Virus record (IMG/VR): IMGVR_UViG_3300035158_000222 | Coordinates: 35,955 to 99,954 of that record | Source of the DNA: a virus | Strand: one strand, 5' to 3' | DNA: 64,000 nucleotides | Shown here: positions 28,329-34,802 of the stretch, piece by piece | Layout: each line of letters starts with the position of its first letter | Position numbering within the stretch: the first letter of the stretch is position 1 | Notes under the pieces: generated by a model | Told to the model about the DNA's origin: nothing | The model's input: the letters and a program-made list of their open reading frames with translations, nothing else | The model's database searches: none | Position numbers and translations under genes: made by a program

Positions 28329-28742
28329 TTATTCCCACATCATGAATGATTTGATCTTGTTAACGTTTGGAGCAAATGCTCCCTTCTCTTTCTTCTCCTT
28401 CTCGAGAGTGATAACCTCTCTCGACAGACCAAGTTTACCGTAATACAACTTGGTCAGATCGTATGCATTCGTGATGATCTTCCTATGCCTGTAGATTCCT
28501 TTGTCATCTTTAACCGGGTCGTAGACGAAGGGGAAGTTAAGTTTTCCCAGATCGATTCCATGGTTCTTGTTGTGAATGACGGTCAGGTCCGGGTCAACTT
28601 CGTGTACGAGTTTCTTCAGTTTCTTCAGATCCTTTTCAAAATAATGCAGTACATCAGCCTTGTTATCGGAGATGTTTATATGCCTCGTAGCTATGAAGGC
28701 ACAGAAGAATGATTCTTGTGGATAAATATTTACTGTGGTCAT
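28329..28742 (-). CDS. Hypothetical protein on a leaderless transcript
   Basis: The product has 137 residues, starting MTTVNIYPQESFF, soluble and Lys/Asp-rich, with no recognised motif. Its promoter (-35 28772-28777, -10 28749-28754) has a predicted start site exactly at the A of the ATG, so the mRNA should begin with the start codon. It is the first gene of the transcript that also carries the giant gene, and may need to be made in step with it. Confidence 0.65.
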   Translation of the reverse strand: MTTVNIYPQESFFCAFIATRHINISDNKADVLHYFEKDLKKLKKLVHEVDPDLTVIHNKNHGIDLGKLNFPFVYDPVKDDKGIYRHRKIITNAYDLTKLYYGKLGLSREVITLEKEKKEKGAFAPNVNKIKSFMMWE

Positions 28743-28748
28743 ATCTAC

Positions 28749-28777
28749 AGTATATCACAAAAAGAAAACGAACGCAA
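28749..28777 (-). promoter_or_regulatory. Leaderless sigma70-like promoter upstream of 28742
   Basis: Minus-strand -35 TTGCGT (28772-28777), 17-base spacer ending TGTGA, -10 TATACT (28749-28754). The usual start point seven bases on is 28742, the first base of the ATG. The -35 touches the stop codon of the glycyl-radical gene. Confidence 0.65.
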
Positions 28778-28933
28778 TTATGCGCTCGCCTTCTTAGTGG
28801 CCTTATCAATATCGAAGGTCTTTCTCTCGAAAAACTCTGCTTGCTTTCCGTCATTCCACTGGCTTACTGGTCTCAGATACCCCGTCACTCGGCTGTACAC
28901 TTCGCACTTCGTTCTCTTTTTTTCGTTCTTCAT
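28778..28933 (-). CDS. Stand-alone glycyl-radical domain of anaerobic ribonucleotide reductase
   Basis: This 51-residue gene lies out of frame with its neighbour and overlaps it by 83 bases. It reads KCEVYSRVTGYLRPVSQWN, then DGKQAEFFERKTFD. This is the C-terminal glycyl-radical segment of class III ribonucleotide reductase (NrdD): R-V-x-G-Y with the radical glycine at residue 18, followed by the conserved WN-x-GK-x-EF-x-R-K. NrdD makes deoxynucleotides without oxygen. A separate radical domain could repair an oxygen-damaged host NrdD, as GrcA does for pyruvate formate-lyase. The catalytic barrel is not in this window. Confidence 0.85.
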   Translation of the reverse strand: MKNEKKRTKCEVYSRVTGYLRPVSQWNDGKQAEFFERKTFDIDKATKKASA

Positions 28934-29162
28934 CTTGTTTCTGCCTACGTTCAGCCTCTATAGTTTTCAGTGGTCTATAGTCGCGAAAGGTTTCGGGGAC
29001 TGTAAATCCCTTGGCTTTGTTCTCTTTCGCGATTTCGACATTGGCTTCAAAGATAGCTTTGCGCCCTGCCGTTGTTCTGCACGTCTTACAGTACATAGCT
29101 TTCGAGCCATAGCGCTCGCCGCAATATGTACATTCGAAGATACCGCCAGAATAGTTTGACAT
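28851..29162 (-). CDS. Zinc-ribbon protein with charged tail
   Basis: The product has 103 residues. Residues 11-29 carry CTYC and CKTC pairs spaced as a zinc ribbon, followed by a charged helix rich in Glu, Lys and Arg. Small ribbons of this type bind nucleic acid or partner proteins. The gene follows the structured RNA at 29205-29325 and a palindrome. Its last 28 codons overlap the glycyl-radical gene in a different frame. It is the first gene of the leftward direction. Confidence 0.65.
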   Translation of the reverse strand: MSNYSGGIFECTYCGERYGSKAMYCKTCRTTAGRKAIFEANVEIAKENKAKGFTVPETFRDYRPLKTIEAERRQKQDEERKKENEVRSVQPSDGVSETSKPVE

Positions 29163-29187
29163 AAACGTATTTTTATTTTATAAGTCA

Positions 29188-29201
29188 CGAACTTAAGTTC
29201 G
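29188..29201. promoter_or_regulatory. 14-bp palindrome CGAACTTAAGTTCG, copy 2
   Basis: Perfect dyad between the terminator of the structured RNA and the ATG at 29162. It is flanked by TTTTTATTTTA and TAAAATAAAAA, so the symmetry extends outward with a small offset. Likely an operator for the leftward zinc-ribbon and glycyl-radical genes. Confidence 0.7.
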
Positions 29202-29204
29202 TAA

Positions 29205-29325
29205 AATAAAAACAGACCGGGGGGCCAGCCTGCTTTTAGGAAGCGACTAGGTTGTACAGGCAATAAAAAGTATTGGTTTTATAGCCTCTATTACGTAGTC
29301 GCTTATCCACAGGCTCTCTAGCCTT
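29205..29325 (-). ncRNA. Structured small RNA with its own promoter and terminator
   Basis: The RNA should start near 29325 and end in the T-tract near 29205, about 120 nt. It holds a 5' hairpin (29312-29323, GGCT/AGCC), a 9-bp long-range stem (29296-29304 with 29241-29249) enclosing two hairpins (29281-29291 and 29261-29275), and a terminator hairpin (29225-29232 with 29213-29220, loop CCCC) followed by TTTTTATTTT. No frame inside it looks coding. It may be a trans-acting RNA or an attenuating leader of the gene at 29162. Confidence 0.75.
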
Positions 29326-29331
29326 ATTGTA

Positions 29332-29360
29332 ATTTTAGCACGCCCTGTGTGGAGTGTCAA
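29332..29360 (-). promoter_or_regulatory. Strong sigma70-like promoter of the small RNA
   Basis: Minus-strand -35 is a perfect TTGACA (29355-29360), spacer 17 bases, -10 TAAAAT (29332-29337). It is the best-matched promoter on the leftward side and has no protein gene between it and the terminator at 29205. Confidence 0.75.
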
Positions 29361-29949
29361 GCAAAATGTTTCTATACTGTCAAGTTTCCTATCCGATAGG
29401 AAGGAATAGGAGCTGGTATTCGATTCTCGATAGTTCCCCTATTTACATCCCCTCGGTTTACGAACCTGAAGTTCGTAAAAGTAGGGTCATCCCCAAAGTA
29501 AATATCTTTTAGTATATAGAAAGACATAGTTACACTATATATATTAATATATATATATAATACTATATGTAGCTTGATTAGGCCATGGAATACCCCGGCC
29601 GTCAAGGACAACAAGGACATGAAAATACCGTCATTACCGACATATCGCCAACTGCTCCGGGGGAATACAAGCTTATTATCTAATACTAGCCAAGGATCGG
29701 TTGTTGTGATGGCGCATGGATTTGTGAGGGCGCTGATCAATATCGACGTACTGCCGCAATACGGCATAAAAGGTTCGAATCCATGGGCCCCCCATGAACT
29801 ACCGGTAGTTGTTAAAGTTAGTATATAACTACAACAAAGCATGAACTACCAGTGTTGCTTGTGCTAGGATTAGCCACATTCTTCTCGGCCGATGTAGAAT
29901 TGGCACATAACAAGTAAACAAATTAGATCAAAAATCGTCTTAGGTTCTA

Positions 29950-30012
29950 AATTTAAAAAAAGGTATCAGGCGAGGGGGACGAATTTAAAAAATGGTATTA
30001 GGCAAGGGGGAC
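29950..30012. repeat. Two tandem 31-bp repeats
   Basis: Units at 29950-29980 and 29982-30012 differ at three positions. Each is an AATTTAAAAAA block followed by a GGTAT-AGGC-AGGGGGAC block. The AT-rich plus purine-rich layout resembles iterons or binding sites near phage origins. Confidence 0.7.
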
Positions 30013-30225
30013 CCTTAATTTCACACTCTCTTTTTTGCCTTCGGGGGGAATCACTTATATATATTAACTAATATTAGTAGGTATCATGCTACGCATGTCT
30101 CATACCACGGTACTGTATGCAGGGAGCATTCTATGCTCTCATTTAAAATATTCGTCTAACGGCCGCAGGAAGTCTCTACCCACGGTCATGACGGCGGTGT
30201 GTTTTCTGATGACACAAGAAAAAAA

Positions 30226-30239
30226 CGAACTTAAGTTCG
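30226..30239. promoter_or_regulatory. 14-bp palindrome CGAACTTAAGTTCG, copy 3
   Basis: Perfect dyad 47 bases upstream of the first rightward gene. It lies inside a wider inverted repeat, GACACAAG (30211-30218) and CTTGTGTC (30252-30259). A further half-site, GAACTT, overlaps the right arm. Confidence 0.7.
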
Positions 30240-30286
30240 TCAAAGGTCGAACTTGTGTCGCGCTAAAACTTAATATACCCGTGCGT

Positions 30287-30493
30287 ATGAACAAGATTAG
30301 CATGTATCAAACTGTCCCTGAATGGGCCCTCAAACGAGGTGTCACCATCCATGGTTGGCACGTACTTGAGAGGATTTTCAGGACAGTTCCCGAAGATATG
30401 CACAAAGACGCTATCTTCGACAATATGCCATATGAAGACGCCTGTTGCATAAATCAGGCCAGAATATATGGCAGAGACAAGGGTTTGCTTTAA
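30287..30493 (+). CDS. Hypothetical small protein, first rightward gene
   Basis: The product has 68 residues from ATG 30287 (MNKISMYQTVPEWALKRGVT). A longer in-frame opening exists upstream but would translate the palindrome, so I reject it. It is soluble, with a helical middle (HVLERIFRTVPEDMHKD). Its place just after the switch region and operator-like palindromes suggests an early or regulatory protein. No family recognised. Confidence 0.5.
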   Translation: MNKISMYQTVPEWALKRGVTIHGWHVLERIFRTVPEDMHKDAIFDNMPYEDACCINQARIYGRDKGLL

Positions 30494-30586
30494 ACCCGCT
30501 TAAATTACGTAGTTTAAGCTAAATTAACATGATTGCCCTACTTCAGAGGCTCTGAGGAGTCATGGACTGGACAATCCACTAAGATT

Positions 30587-30928
30587 ATGGCTTTAATACA
30601 CATGATCCAAGAAAACACTAATAATAGTAAAGGAACTCCCCGAAAAGAGGAAGTTTCCGTGTTAATCGGCAAGGCTTGGCCTAAAGAGGACGGTAGATTT
30701 ACAATGTCTCCCCTATCGGAACCAGTAGAGGGAAAGAAAGGCGAATTCAAGGTATCAGATGTCTATCCTCTGATCCTAACTGCATATACTCGCCTAACCT
30801 TCGGTGTGAATAAGAATTGTAACAAAGAGAAGAATCAGAACACCCATTGGGCGTTTCTGAACATAGAGAAAGACAGAATCGATGAGTATAAGGAGCTTTG
30901 CTCTAAGATTGGCCAAACAATCGATTAG
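30587..30928 (+). CDS. Hypothetical early protein
   Basis: The product has 113 residues from ATG 30587 (MALIHMIQENTNN), preceded by ATT as at many starts here. It has a beta-rich middle (EVSVLIGKAW, GEFKVSDVYPLIL) and a helical end. A clear terminator lies 32 bases after the stop, so this gene and the 68-residue gene form a short early unit. No motif recognised. Confidence 0.6.
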   Translation: MALIHMIQENTNNSKGTPRKEEVSVLIGKAWPKEDGRFTMSPLSEPVEGKKGEFKVSDVYPLILTAYTRLTFGVNKNCNKEKNQNTHWAFLNIEKDRIDEYKELCSKIGQTID

Positions 30929-30959
30929 GAAAGTAAGTAAGCTGTGTTGATGGAAAGAG

Positions 30960-30991
30960 AGAGGTCGGTTCACTCCGGCCTCTTTTCTTTT
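30960..30991 (+). terminator. Intrinsic terminator after the first rightward genes
   Basis: Nine-base-pair stem AGAGGTCGG with CCGGCCTCT (one T-G pair), six-base loop, then TTTCTTTT. It follows the stop at 30928. Confidence 0.85.
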
Positions 30992-31279
30992 CACGTCAGG
31001 TAGGAATAAATCTCTCCCCACGGTCCTGTTGGCGGTATTGCAGGCCGCCCTGCCTTAAATAAATAGAATATATTAGTGTATGTATCTGTTCGGTAGAATG
31101 TGTGTGTATGTGTAATGTAATGTGTGAGTGAGACTCACTCCTCTACTAACCTGCCCCATTTCTCTGGGGTTCTGGGCATGATCCCCTCTACCGGATAAGA
31201 TACTATAAAGGTCTATACACTTCTCTATTATATATTCTATAGGCATATTCATTAACCGGCCGAAGGAGGTCGTAAAACT
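30992..31279. other. Gene-free stretch with hairpins
   Basis: The first part (31011-31036) repeats, with changes, a block at 30173-30198: TCTCT, CCCACGGTC and GGCGGT in order. Next come a GT-rich run, a GAGTGA/TCACTC hairpin and a CCCC/GGGG hairpin. The end carries AAGGAGGT, the best Shine-Dalgarno sequence in the window. No coding frame is convincing. Confidence 0.5.
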
Positions 31280-31483
31280 ATGGGTAAAGATGAAGGTGCC
31301 AGGAACTTCCGATATAGCAGGAAGATATACCTGGCTAATTACCAGCCCAAGAAGAAGTATGAATCCGAAGAGTTCGCTTGCGAACATGATTCATTCGAAG
31401 AGGCCCGGGCTGTTGTAGAAGAGGCCGTTAAGAACAGGATCGCTGAGCTCACGGGTATGAAGGAGGTCCCCACGAAAGAATAG
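31280..31483 (+). CDS. Hypothetical small protein with a strong Shine-Dalgarno
   Basis: The product has 67 residues, MGKDEGARNFRYSRK, with a basic beta-like start and an acidic helical end. AAGGAGGT lies ten bases before the ATG, unlike nearly all other genes here, so it is probably made at high level or by a different start mode. A long leader with hairpins precedes it. No family recognised. Confidence 0.6.
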   Translation: MGKDEGARNFRYSRKIYLANYQPKKKYESEEFACEHDSFEEARAVVEEAVKNRIAELTGMKEVPTKE

Positions 31484-31505
31484 TGAGGTATCAAAGTTCG
31501 TTTCG

Positions 31506-31519
31506 CGAACTTAAGTTCG
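31506..31519. promoter_or_regulatory. 14-bp palindrome CGAACTTAAGTTCG, copy 4
   Basis: Perfect dyad 22 bases after the stop at 31483. A TTGACA (31528-31533) follows, and then a second inverted repeat, TGATT-CTAATATTAG-AATCA (31534-31557). This is the likely control region of the small-gene cluster starting at 31588, though its -10 box is weak. Confidence 0.7.
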
Positions 31520-31587
31520 TCACTGTTTTGACATGATTGGCTAATATTAGTTAATCATGATTTTATTCATGTAATTGTGATGTACCT

Positions 31588-31815
31588 ATGAGTTTCATGC
31601 GATTTATAATTAATTTCCAGCGTAGAATTGGTGGTCCTTCCAAGCGTATACGAAAGCACAGAATGCGTAGGATTGTCAAGAGAACCTGGGCTAAGCACAG
31701 GATCAAGGAACCACTCGTGACTGCAGAGCGCATAGCGTTTCTAGTCATCGCAATTATAATAATCCTTGGTGCTGTAACGTTCTGTTCTCATCTAGCTGGA
31801 GCCATGCAGCAATGA
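31588..31815 (+). CDS. Small basic membrane protein
   Basis: The product has 75 residues. A very basic N-terminal half (RRIGGPSKRIRKHRMRRIVKR) is followed by one membrane helix at about residues 48-66 (IAFLVIAIIIILGAVTF). The basic part should stay in the cytoplasm. Its stop overlaps the next ATG in ATGA, so translation is coupled. Small membrane proteins in early phage operons often act on host membrane functions; no specific function can be given. Confidence 0.65.
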   Translation: MSFMRFIINFQRRIGGPSKRIRKHRMRRIVKRTWAKHRIKEPLVTAERIAFLVIAIIIILGAVTFCSHLAGAMQQ

Positions 31816-32207
31816 TAGTCAAGTACTACAAGTTTATGTTCTTTAACAATGAATTTAGACTGGTCATGCATGATCTTGAGCATTATGCCAAGCGATACGG
31901 TACGTATGGTTATCATGGTATGATACTGAAGCATGATGAAAGATTTGTTGTAGCTATGGAGCGAAACTACAAAGATAGAAACTTCGGCACTAAATTAAAC
32001 TGGATGTTTTTCCAATATGTTCCTGTTCTTAAGCTACCCAGGCTATGTGTGTCGCCAGTCTCAGCTCTTGTTATTTATAACGAGACGCTTAATAAGCTTA
32101 AGTCTGCGATGAAGTATCGTCCAGACATGTATCAACCATATGACTATAGTCGTAAGGAGCAACAAAAAACCCGCCGGTCGGTCAGAGTACATGACCGTCA
32201 CGGGTAA
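31812..32207 (+). CDS. Hypothetical protein of the small-gene cluster
   Basis: The product has 131 residues, rich in Tyr, His, Lys and Phe, starting MIVKYYKFMFFNNEF. It has no clear membrane helix. Its aromatic/basic style and length resemble the genes at 32429 and 32956, so the three may be diverged relatives. Overlap with both neighbours is short, as expected in a packed phage operon. Confidence 0.6.
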   Translation: MIVKYYKFMFFNNEFRLVMHDLEHYAKRYGTYGYHGMILKHDERFVVAMERNYKDRNFGTKLNWMFFQYVPVLKLPRLCVSPVSALVIYNETLNKLKSAMKYRPDMYQPYDYSRKEQQKTRRSVRVHDRHG

Positions 32208-32427
32208 GGTCCTAAGTAAAGAAGCAGGACCAGAAGAGAATACGTTCTGGCTAAAACAAAATACTAACAAGTCATCGGACTGGGCCCAGCTAGCCCGTAA
32301 AGGTCATGAAGTCTTCCACCTTATGAATACCAATAGGTTTGGCAGGGCTTCAGGGTTTGCCGGTAAGATCAGGATCGATGGCAAAGTAATGTCTTATGAC
32401 GAAGCGAGAGATAAGTACGGGTGCTAG
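32191..32427 (+). CDS. Hypothetical protein
   Basis: I take ATG 32191 (MTVTGKVLSKEAGP), giving 78 residues and a 17-base overlap with the gene before; ATG 32140 would give 95 residues with a long overlap. It is soluble and basic, ending KVMSYDEARDKYGC. No recognised domain. Confidence 0.5.
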   Translation: MTVTGKVLSKEAGPEENTFWLKQNTNKSSDWAQLARKGHEVFHLMNTNRFGRASGFAGKIRIDGKVMSYDEARDKYGC

Positions 32428-32428
32428 G

Positions 32429-32743
32429 ATGAACGAACACGATCTGTTTAAATATAACGGTAATTCATCCAAGATAGTCATGAGAAGGAAGATCATGAAT
32501 CGTACGTTTGTTGTTCATGAGATAGATCGTGGCAAAATGTACGGTACCATTGAATTCATGAAGGATGATATGTTCAAGAAAGCTAAGATGGTGCGTCATA
32601 AGATATTAGAATCAAAGGTCGAAGCACTTGTCCTTTGTGCCAAGTGGTACAAATGGACTAGGATTCAAGTAATATTTGGACTCTCGATGATGGCAGCAGC
32701 TGTGTCTTTGCCTATCATTGGAGCAATATTCAGCTATGATTGA
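32429..32743 (+). CDS. Single-span membrane protein
   Basis: The product has 104 residues from ATG 32429 (MNEHDLFKYNGN). The first 78 residues are soluble and basic. A membrane helix lies near the C-terminus (VIFGLSMMAAAVSLPIIGAIF). This C-tail-anchor layout is shared with the gene at 32956. Its stop overlaps the next start. Confidence 0.6.
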   Translation: MNEHDLFKYNGNSSKIVMRRKIMNRTFVVHEIDRGKMYGTIEFMKDDMFKKAKMVRHKILESKVEALVLCAKWYKWTRIQVIFGLSMMAAAVSLPIIGAIFSYD

Positions 32744-32966
32744 GCCAAAGAACATGTCCGATGATGAGCTGATAGTTCATCACCGTGACGTAGTAGATGA
32801 AATTAAACGAAGAGCAGCTAGAGACTTGCCCGAGCACAATCGCAAGCGTAAACTATGCAAAGGCTGTGTGAATAATGAGATATTCACGATCTGCCCGAAG
32901 CTAGAGGTCGCTACGCTTGAGCGAGGTAAGCTCAACTGCTTTAAAGCAATAATATATGGATGTTGA
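32736..32966 (+). CDS. Small protein with SDDEL motif and cysteine pair
   Basis: The product has 76 residues from ATG 32736. The N-terminal helix (NMSDDELIVHHRDVVDEIKRRAARD) closely resembles the start of the 53-residue product at 33291 (LSDDELVAFYRLAIKEIRRRV), so the two are paralogues. The C-terminal half has CKGC and two more cysteines that could bind zinc. Function unknown. Confidence 0.6.
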   Translation: MIEPKNMSDDELIVHHRDVVDEIKRRAARDLPEHNRKRKLCKGCVNNEIFTICPKLEVATLERGKLNCFKAIIYGC

Positions 32967-33312
32967 TAAGAAATGGACTACGCTCGAGCATCGGCATATG
33001 ATGAAGTATACGATTCATAAAAGACGGCTCGGAGCAATGTATTTTCTTATTCTGGCATATCCTGCACACCATCTCAATGGAGCAAGGCGCAACATTACTG
33101 AGTATGATGTCAGAAGATTTAGACTAGAACATGACGACAAGATGGTCGATCGTATGACATGGGGTCCGTATAGGACAAAGATCGAAGCCATGGTCAAGTT
33201 TAGCAGGATATACAGAGTAGCTCTGCTGCAGTATAGAGTTGCCGTAGGTGGCATGATCCTTGGATTTGCTATCTGCGTCATAACACTAATATGTTCGATG
33301 TTAAAGGGCTAA
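32956..33312 (+). CDS. Single-span C-tail membrane protein
   Basis: The product has 118 residues, mostly basic and soluble, with one membrane helix at the end (GGMILGFAICVITLICSML). The layout matches the protein at 32429, suggesting duplication followed by divergence. It overlaps the gene before by 11 bases and the next by 22. Confidence 0.6.
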   Translation: MDVDKKWTTLEHRHMMKYTIHKRRLGAMYFLILAYPAHHLNGARRNITEYDVRRFRLEHDDKMVDRMTWGPYRTKIEAMVKFSRIYRVALLQYRVAVGGMILGFAICVITLICSMLKG

Positions 33313-33452
33313 GCGACGACGAGCTCGTAGCTTTCTACCGACTGGCGATCAAGGAGATAAGGCGCCGGGTCGCTGAGAGCGTGAGAATACGTGAGTTTAT
33401 TTCTTCTCATCGGGCTAAGCGAAATGAACGAAGTAAAGAGCGAGGCAATTAA
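33291..33452 (+). CDS. Short helical protein, paralogue of 32736
   Basis: The product has 53 residues from ATG 33291 (MFDVKGLSDDELVAFYRL). It shares SDDEL-x6-(D/K)EI-(K/R)RR with the gene at 32736 but lacks the cysteine part, ending in a basic tail (RAKRNERSKERGN). It overlaps genes on both sides. The clear paralogy supports it as a real gene. Confidence 0.6.
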   Translation: MFDVKGLSDDELVAFYRLAIKEIRRRVAESVRIREFISSHRAKRNERSKERGN

Positions 33453-33690
33453 CGTAGATTATTGGATCGTTATGGAGAAGATAGATATAGATGGCTGGGA
33501 TGAGGTAAATAGATATCCCACTAAGTGGTTGTATCAAATCAGGATATGTAAAATGACAAAGTATTTCATGAATGATGACAGAATGCAGAGGTTTGAATTC
33601 AGAGCGGGTGATACTATCTATGACGTACGCACAAATAATCTACTTGAGGCTCATGTAATCTATACTAAGCTCAAAGAAAAATATGCCTGA
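33424..33690 (+). CDS. Hypothetical protein
   Basis: The product has 88 residues from ATG 33424 (MNEVKSEAINVDYW), of mixed alpha/beta style, ending HVIYTKLKEKYA. It overlaps neighbours on both sides by a few bases. No motif recognised. Confidence 0.55.
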   Translation: MNEVKSEAINVDYWIVMEKIDIDGWDEVNRYPTKWLYQIRICKMTKYFMNDDRMQRFEFRAGDTIYDVRTNNLLEAHVIYTKLKEKYA

Positions 33691-33895
33691 CAAACATAAA
33701 GTCAAAACGCTTCTTGACAATCTCCCCGTTCTATCGGACGCTCCGTCTGATAATAAGGGTAATCTGGATGTCAAGGCGTATAATAAAACCAAGGAGGTTA
33801 AATGGGTTATTCGTAAGCTCAAAGAAGAGAACGTAGACGGAGCCTGGCTCCGTGGCAACGGCTTTTTGATAGCTGCGATGATCCTGGATATATAA
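33683..33895 (+). CDS. Hypothetical protein
   Basis: The product has 70 residues, MPDKHKVKTLLDNLP, with a helical C-terminal half (VKWVIRKLKEENVDGAWLRG). It overlaps the gene before by 8 bases in TATGCCTGA. No family recognised; it could be an adaptor for the following gene, which begins two bases later. Confidence 0.55.
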   Translation: MPDKHKVKTLLDNLPVLSDAPSDNKGNLDVKAYNKTKEVKWVIRKLKEENVDGAWLRGNGFLIAAMILDI

Positions 33896-33897
33896 TT

Positions 33898-34485
33898 ATG
33901 AAAAAGATAAATGTAACAGTAAAAGGACTATGTCCTATTCTCCATGCTAGGCATCCTACTCCCAAAGAGGAAGCCGAGATACTAAAGCGCAAGTCAAATC
34001 CTAAGTTTAAGGTGAAGGACATGACCGACGAAGAAAAATTTGAGATGCATTCATATAAGGTAGCGAAGAAGTTTGTCCTACCTAGTGAGATGTTCGAGGC
34101 AACCATGGTAAAGGCTGCTGTTCAGGTTAAGATGGAAGGAAAGAAGACGTATAAGGATGCATTCAAGGGAGGGATAATAGTTAATCCGGAAATGATCCCA
34201 TTCAAAACACAGAAGGTAGTAATGAAAGACACTCCGCAGAAGGGTGCATGGTGGATGTTTGGTAAATGGGGCCGCAATCCGAGCACTCGTGGTGCTATGT
34301 GGATTGTTAGGCCAAGATTGGATGAATGGGAATTAGACTTTACTATAGATCTGCTCATGGATGAGCTGATCCCCGTCGATGTAGTAAAAGGCGTATTAAC
34401 ATTCGCAGGAATGTATATTGGAGTTGGTGCTTGGCGTCCGAAGTTCGGTCGCTTTGAGGTTACCAAGTTCAAGGTACAAAAGTAA
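33898..34485 (+). CDS. Conserved phage protein ending in the GxWRPxFGRFEV motif
   Basis: The product has 195 residues. The C-terminal motif GVGAWRPKFGRFEV and the middle VLPSEMFEATMVKAA plus KKTYKDAFKGG match a protein family common in phages and prophages, often near recombination or replication genes. I recall no proven function. The compact fold with a glycine-rich ending is reminiscent of RAMP/Cas7-like proteins, but that is a guess. The start is TAATTATG, directly after the previous stop. Confidence 0.6.
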   Translation: MKKINVTVKGLCPILHARHPTPKEEAEILKRKSNPKFKVKDMTDEEKFEMHSYKVAKKFVLPSEMFEATMVKAAVQVKMEGKKTYKDAFKGGIIVNPEMIPFKTQKVVMKDTPQKGAWWMFGKWGRNPSTRGAMWIVRPRLDEWELDFTIDLLMDELIPVDVVKGVLTFAGMYIGVGAWRPKFGRFEVTKFKVQK

Positions 34486-34487
34486 TT

Positions 34488-34787
34488 ATGTTTAGGAAAC
34501 CCAAAAAGGAACCTAAGACTAGGTTCGCTCCCGACAATCTTAAGACTCTGAAAGGCAGTGACATGATTCAAATGTCACGTGAGCTTCTCGACGCAGCCGT
34601 GCGTTCGACAGAGATACTTAAGCTTAAACCTGGAGAGATGACTCCTGAAAAATTGAAGGAGGCCAAAGTTGTTCTTGGCTATGTTAATGCTACGAATAAT
34701 GTCATGAAGACTAGGATAAATATCCTAAAGATGACTGGTATTCAAGCAAAATGCAAAGCTATCAAGAGCAAATCAAAATCACTTTAG
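34488..34787 (+). CDS. Hypothetical helical protein next to the pentamer array
   Basis: The product has 99 residues, MFRKPKKEPKTRF, with a very basic disordered start and helices after residue 25. It ends KAIKSKSKSL, a basic tail suited to nucleic-acid contact. It is the last gene before the noncoding pentamer array, so it is a candidate array-binding protein by position only. Confidence 0.55.
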   Translation: MFRKPKKEPKTRFAPDNLKTLKGSDMIQMSRELLDAAVRSTEILKLKPGEMTPEKLKEAKVVLGYVNATNNVMKTRINILKMTGIQAKCKAIKSKSKSL

Positions 34788-34802
34788 GCACATACAGTAT
34801 AG

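Larger units (their letters stand above)
29361..30286. other. Divergent switch region with repeats, possible origin
   Basis: About 0.9 kb without a convincing gene separates leftward and rightward transcription. It holds a variant palindrome (29461-29475, CGAAC-CTGAA-GTTCG), an AT-rich stretch (29535-29568), an inverted repeat enclosing a hairpin (29711-29722 with 29778-29789), the 14-bp palindrome AACTACCGGTAGTT (29797-29810), two 31-bp direct repeats and an exact palindrome at 30226. Such a mix suits a regulatory hub or replication origin; neither is proven. Confidence 0.5.

Noticed and set aside
29372-29842. Overlapping open frames on both strands in the switch region
   Set aside because: Unusual residue make-up, no start context like that of real genes, and they run across palindromes and AT-rich DNA.
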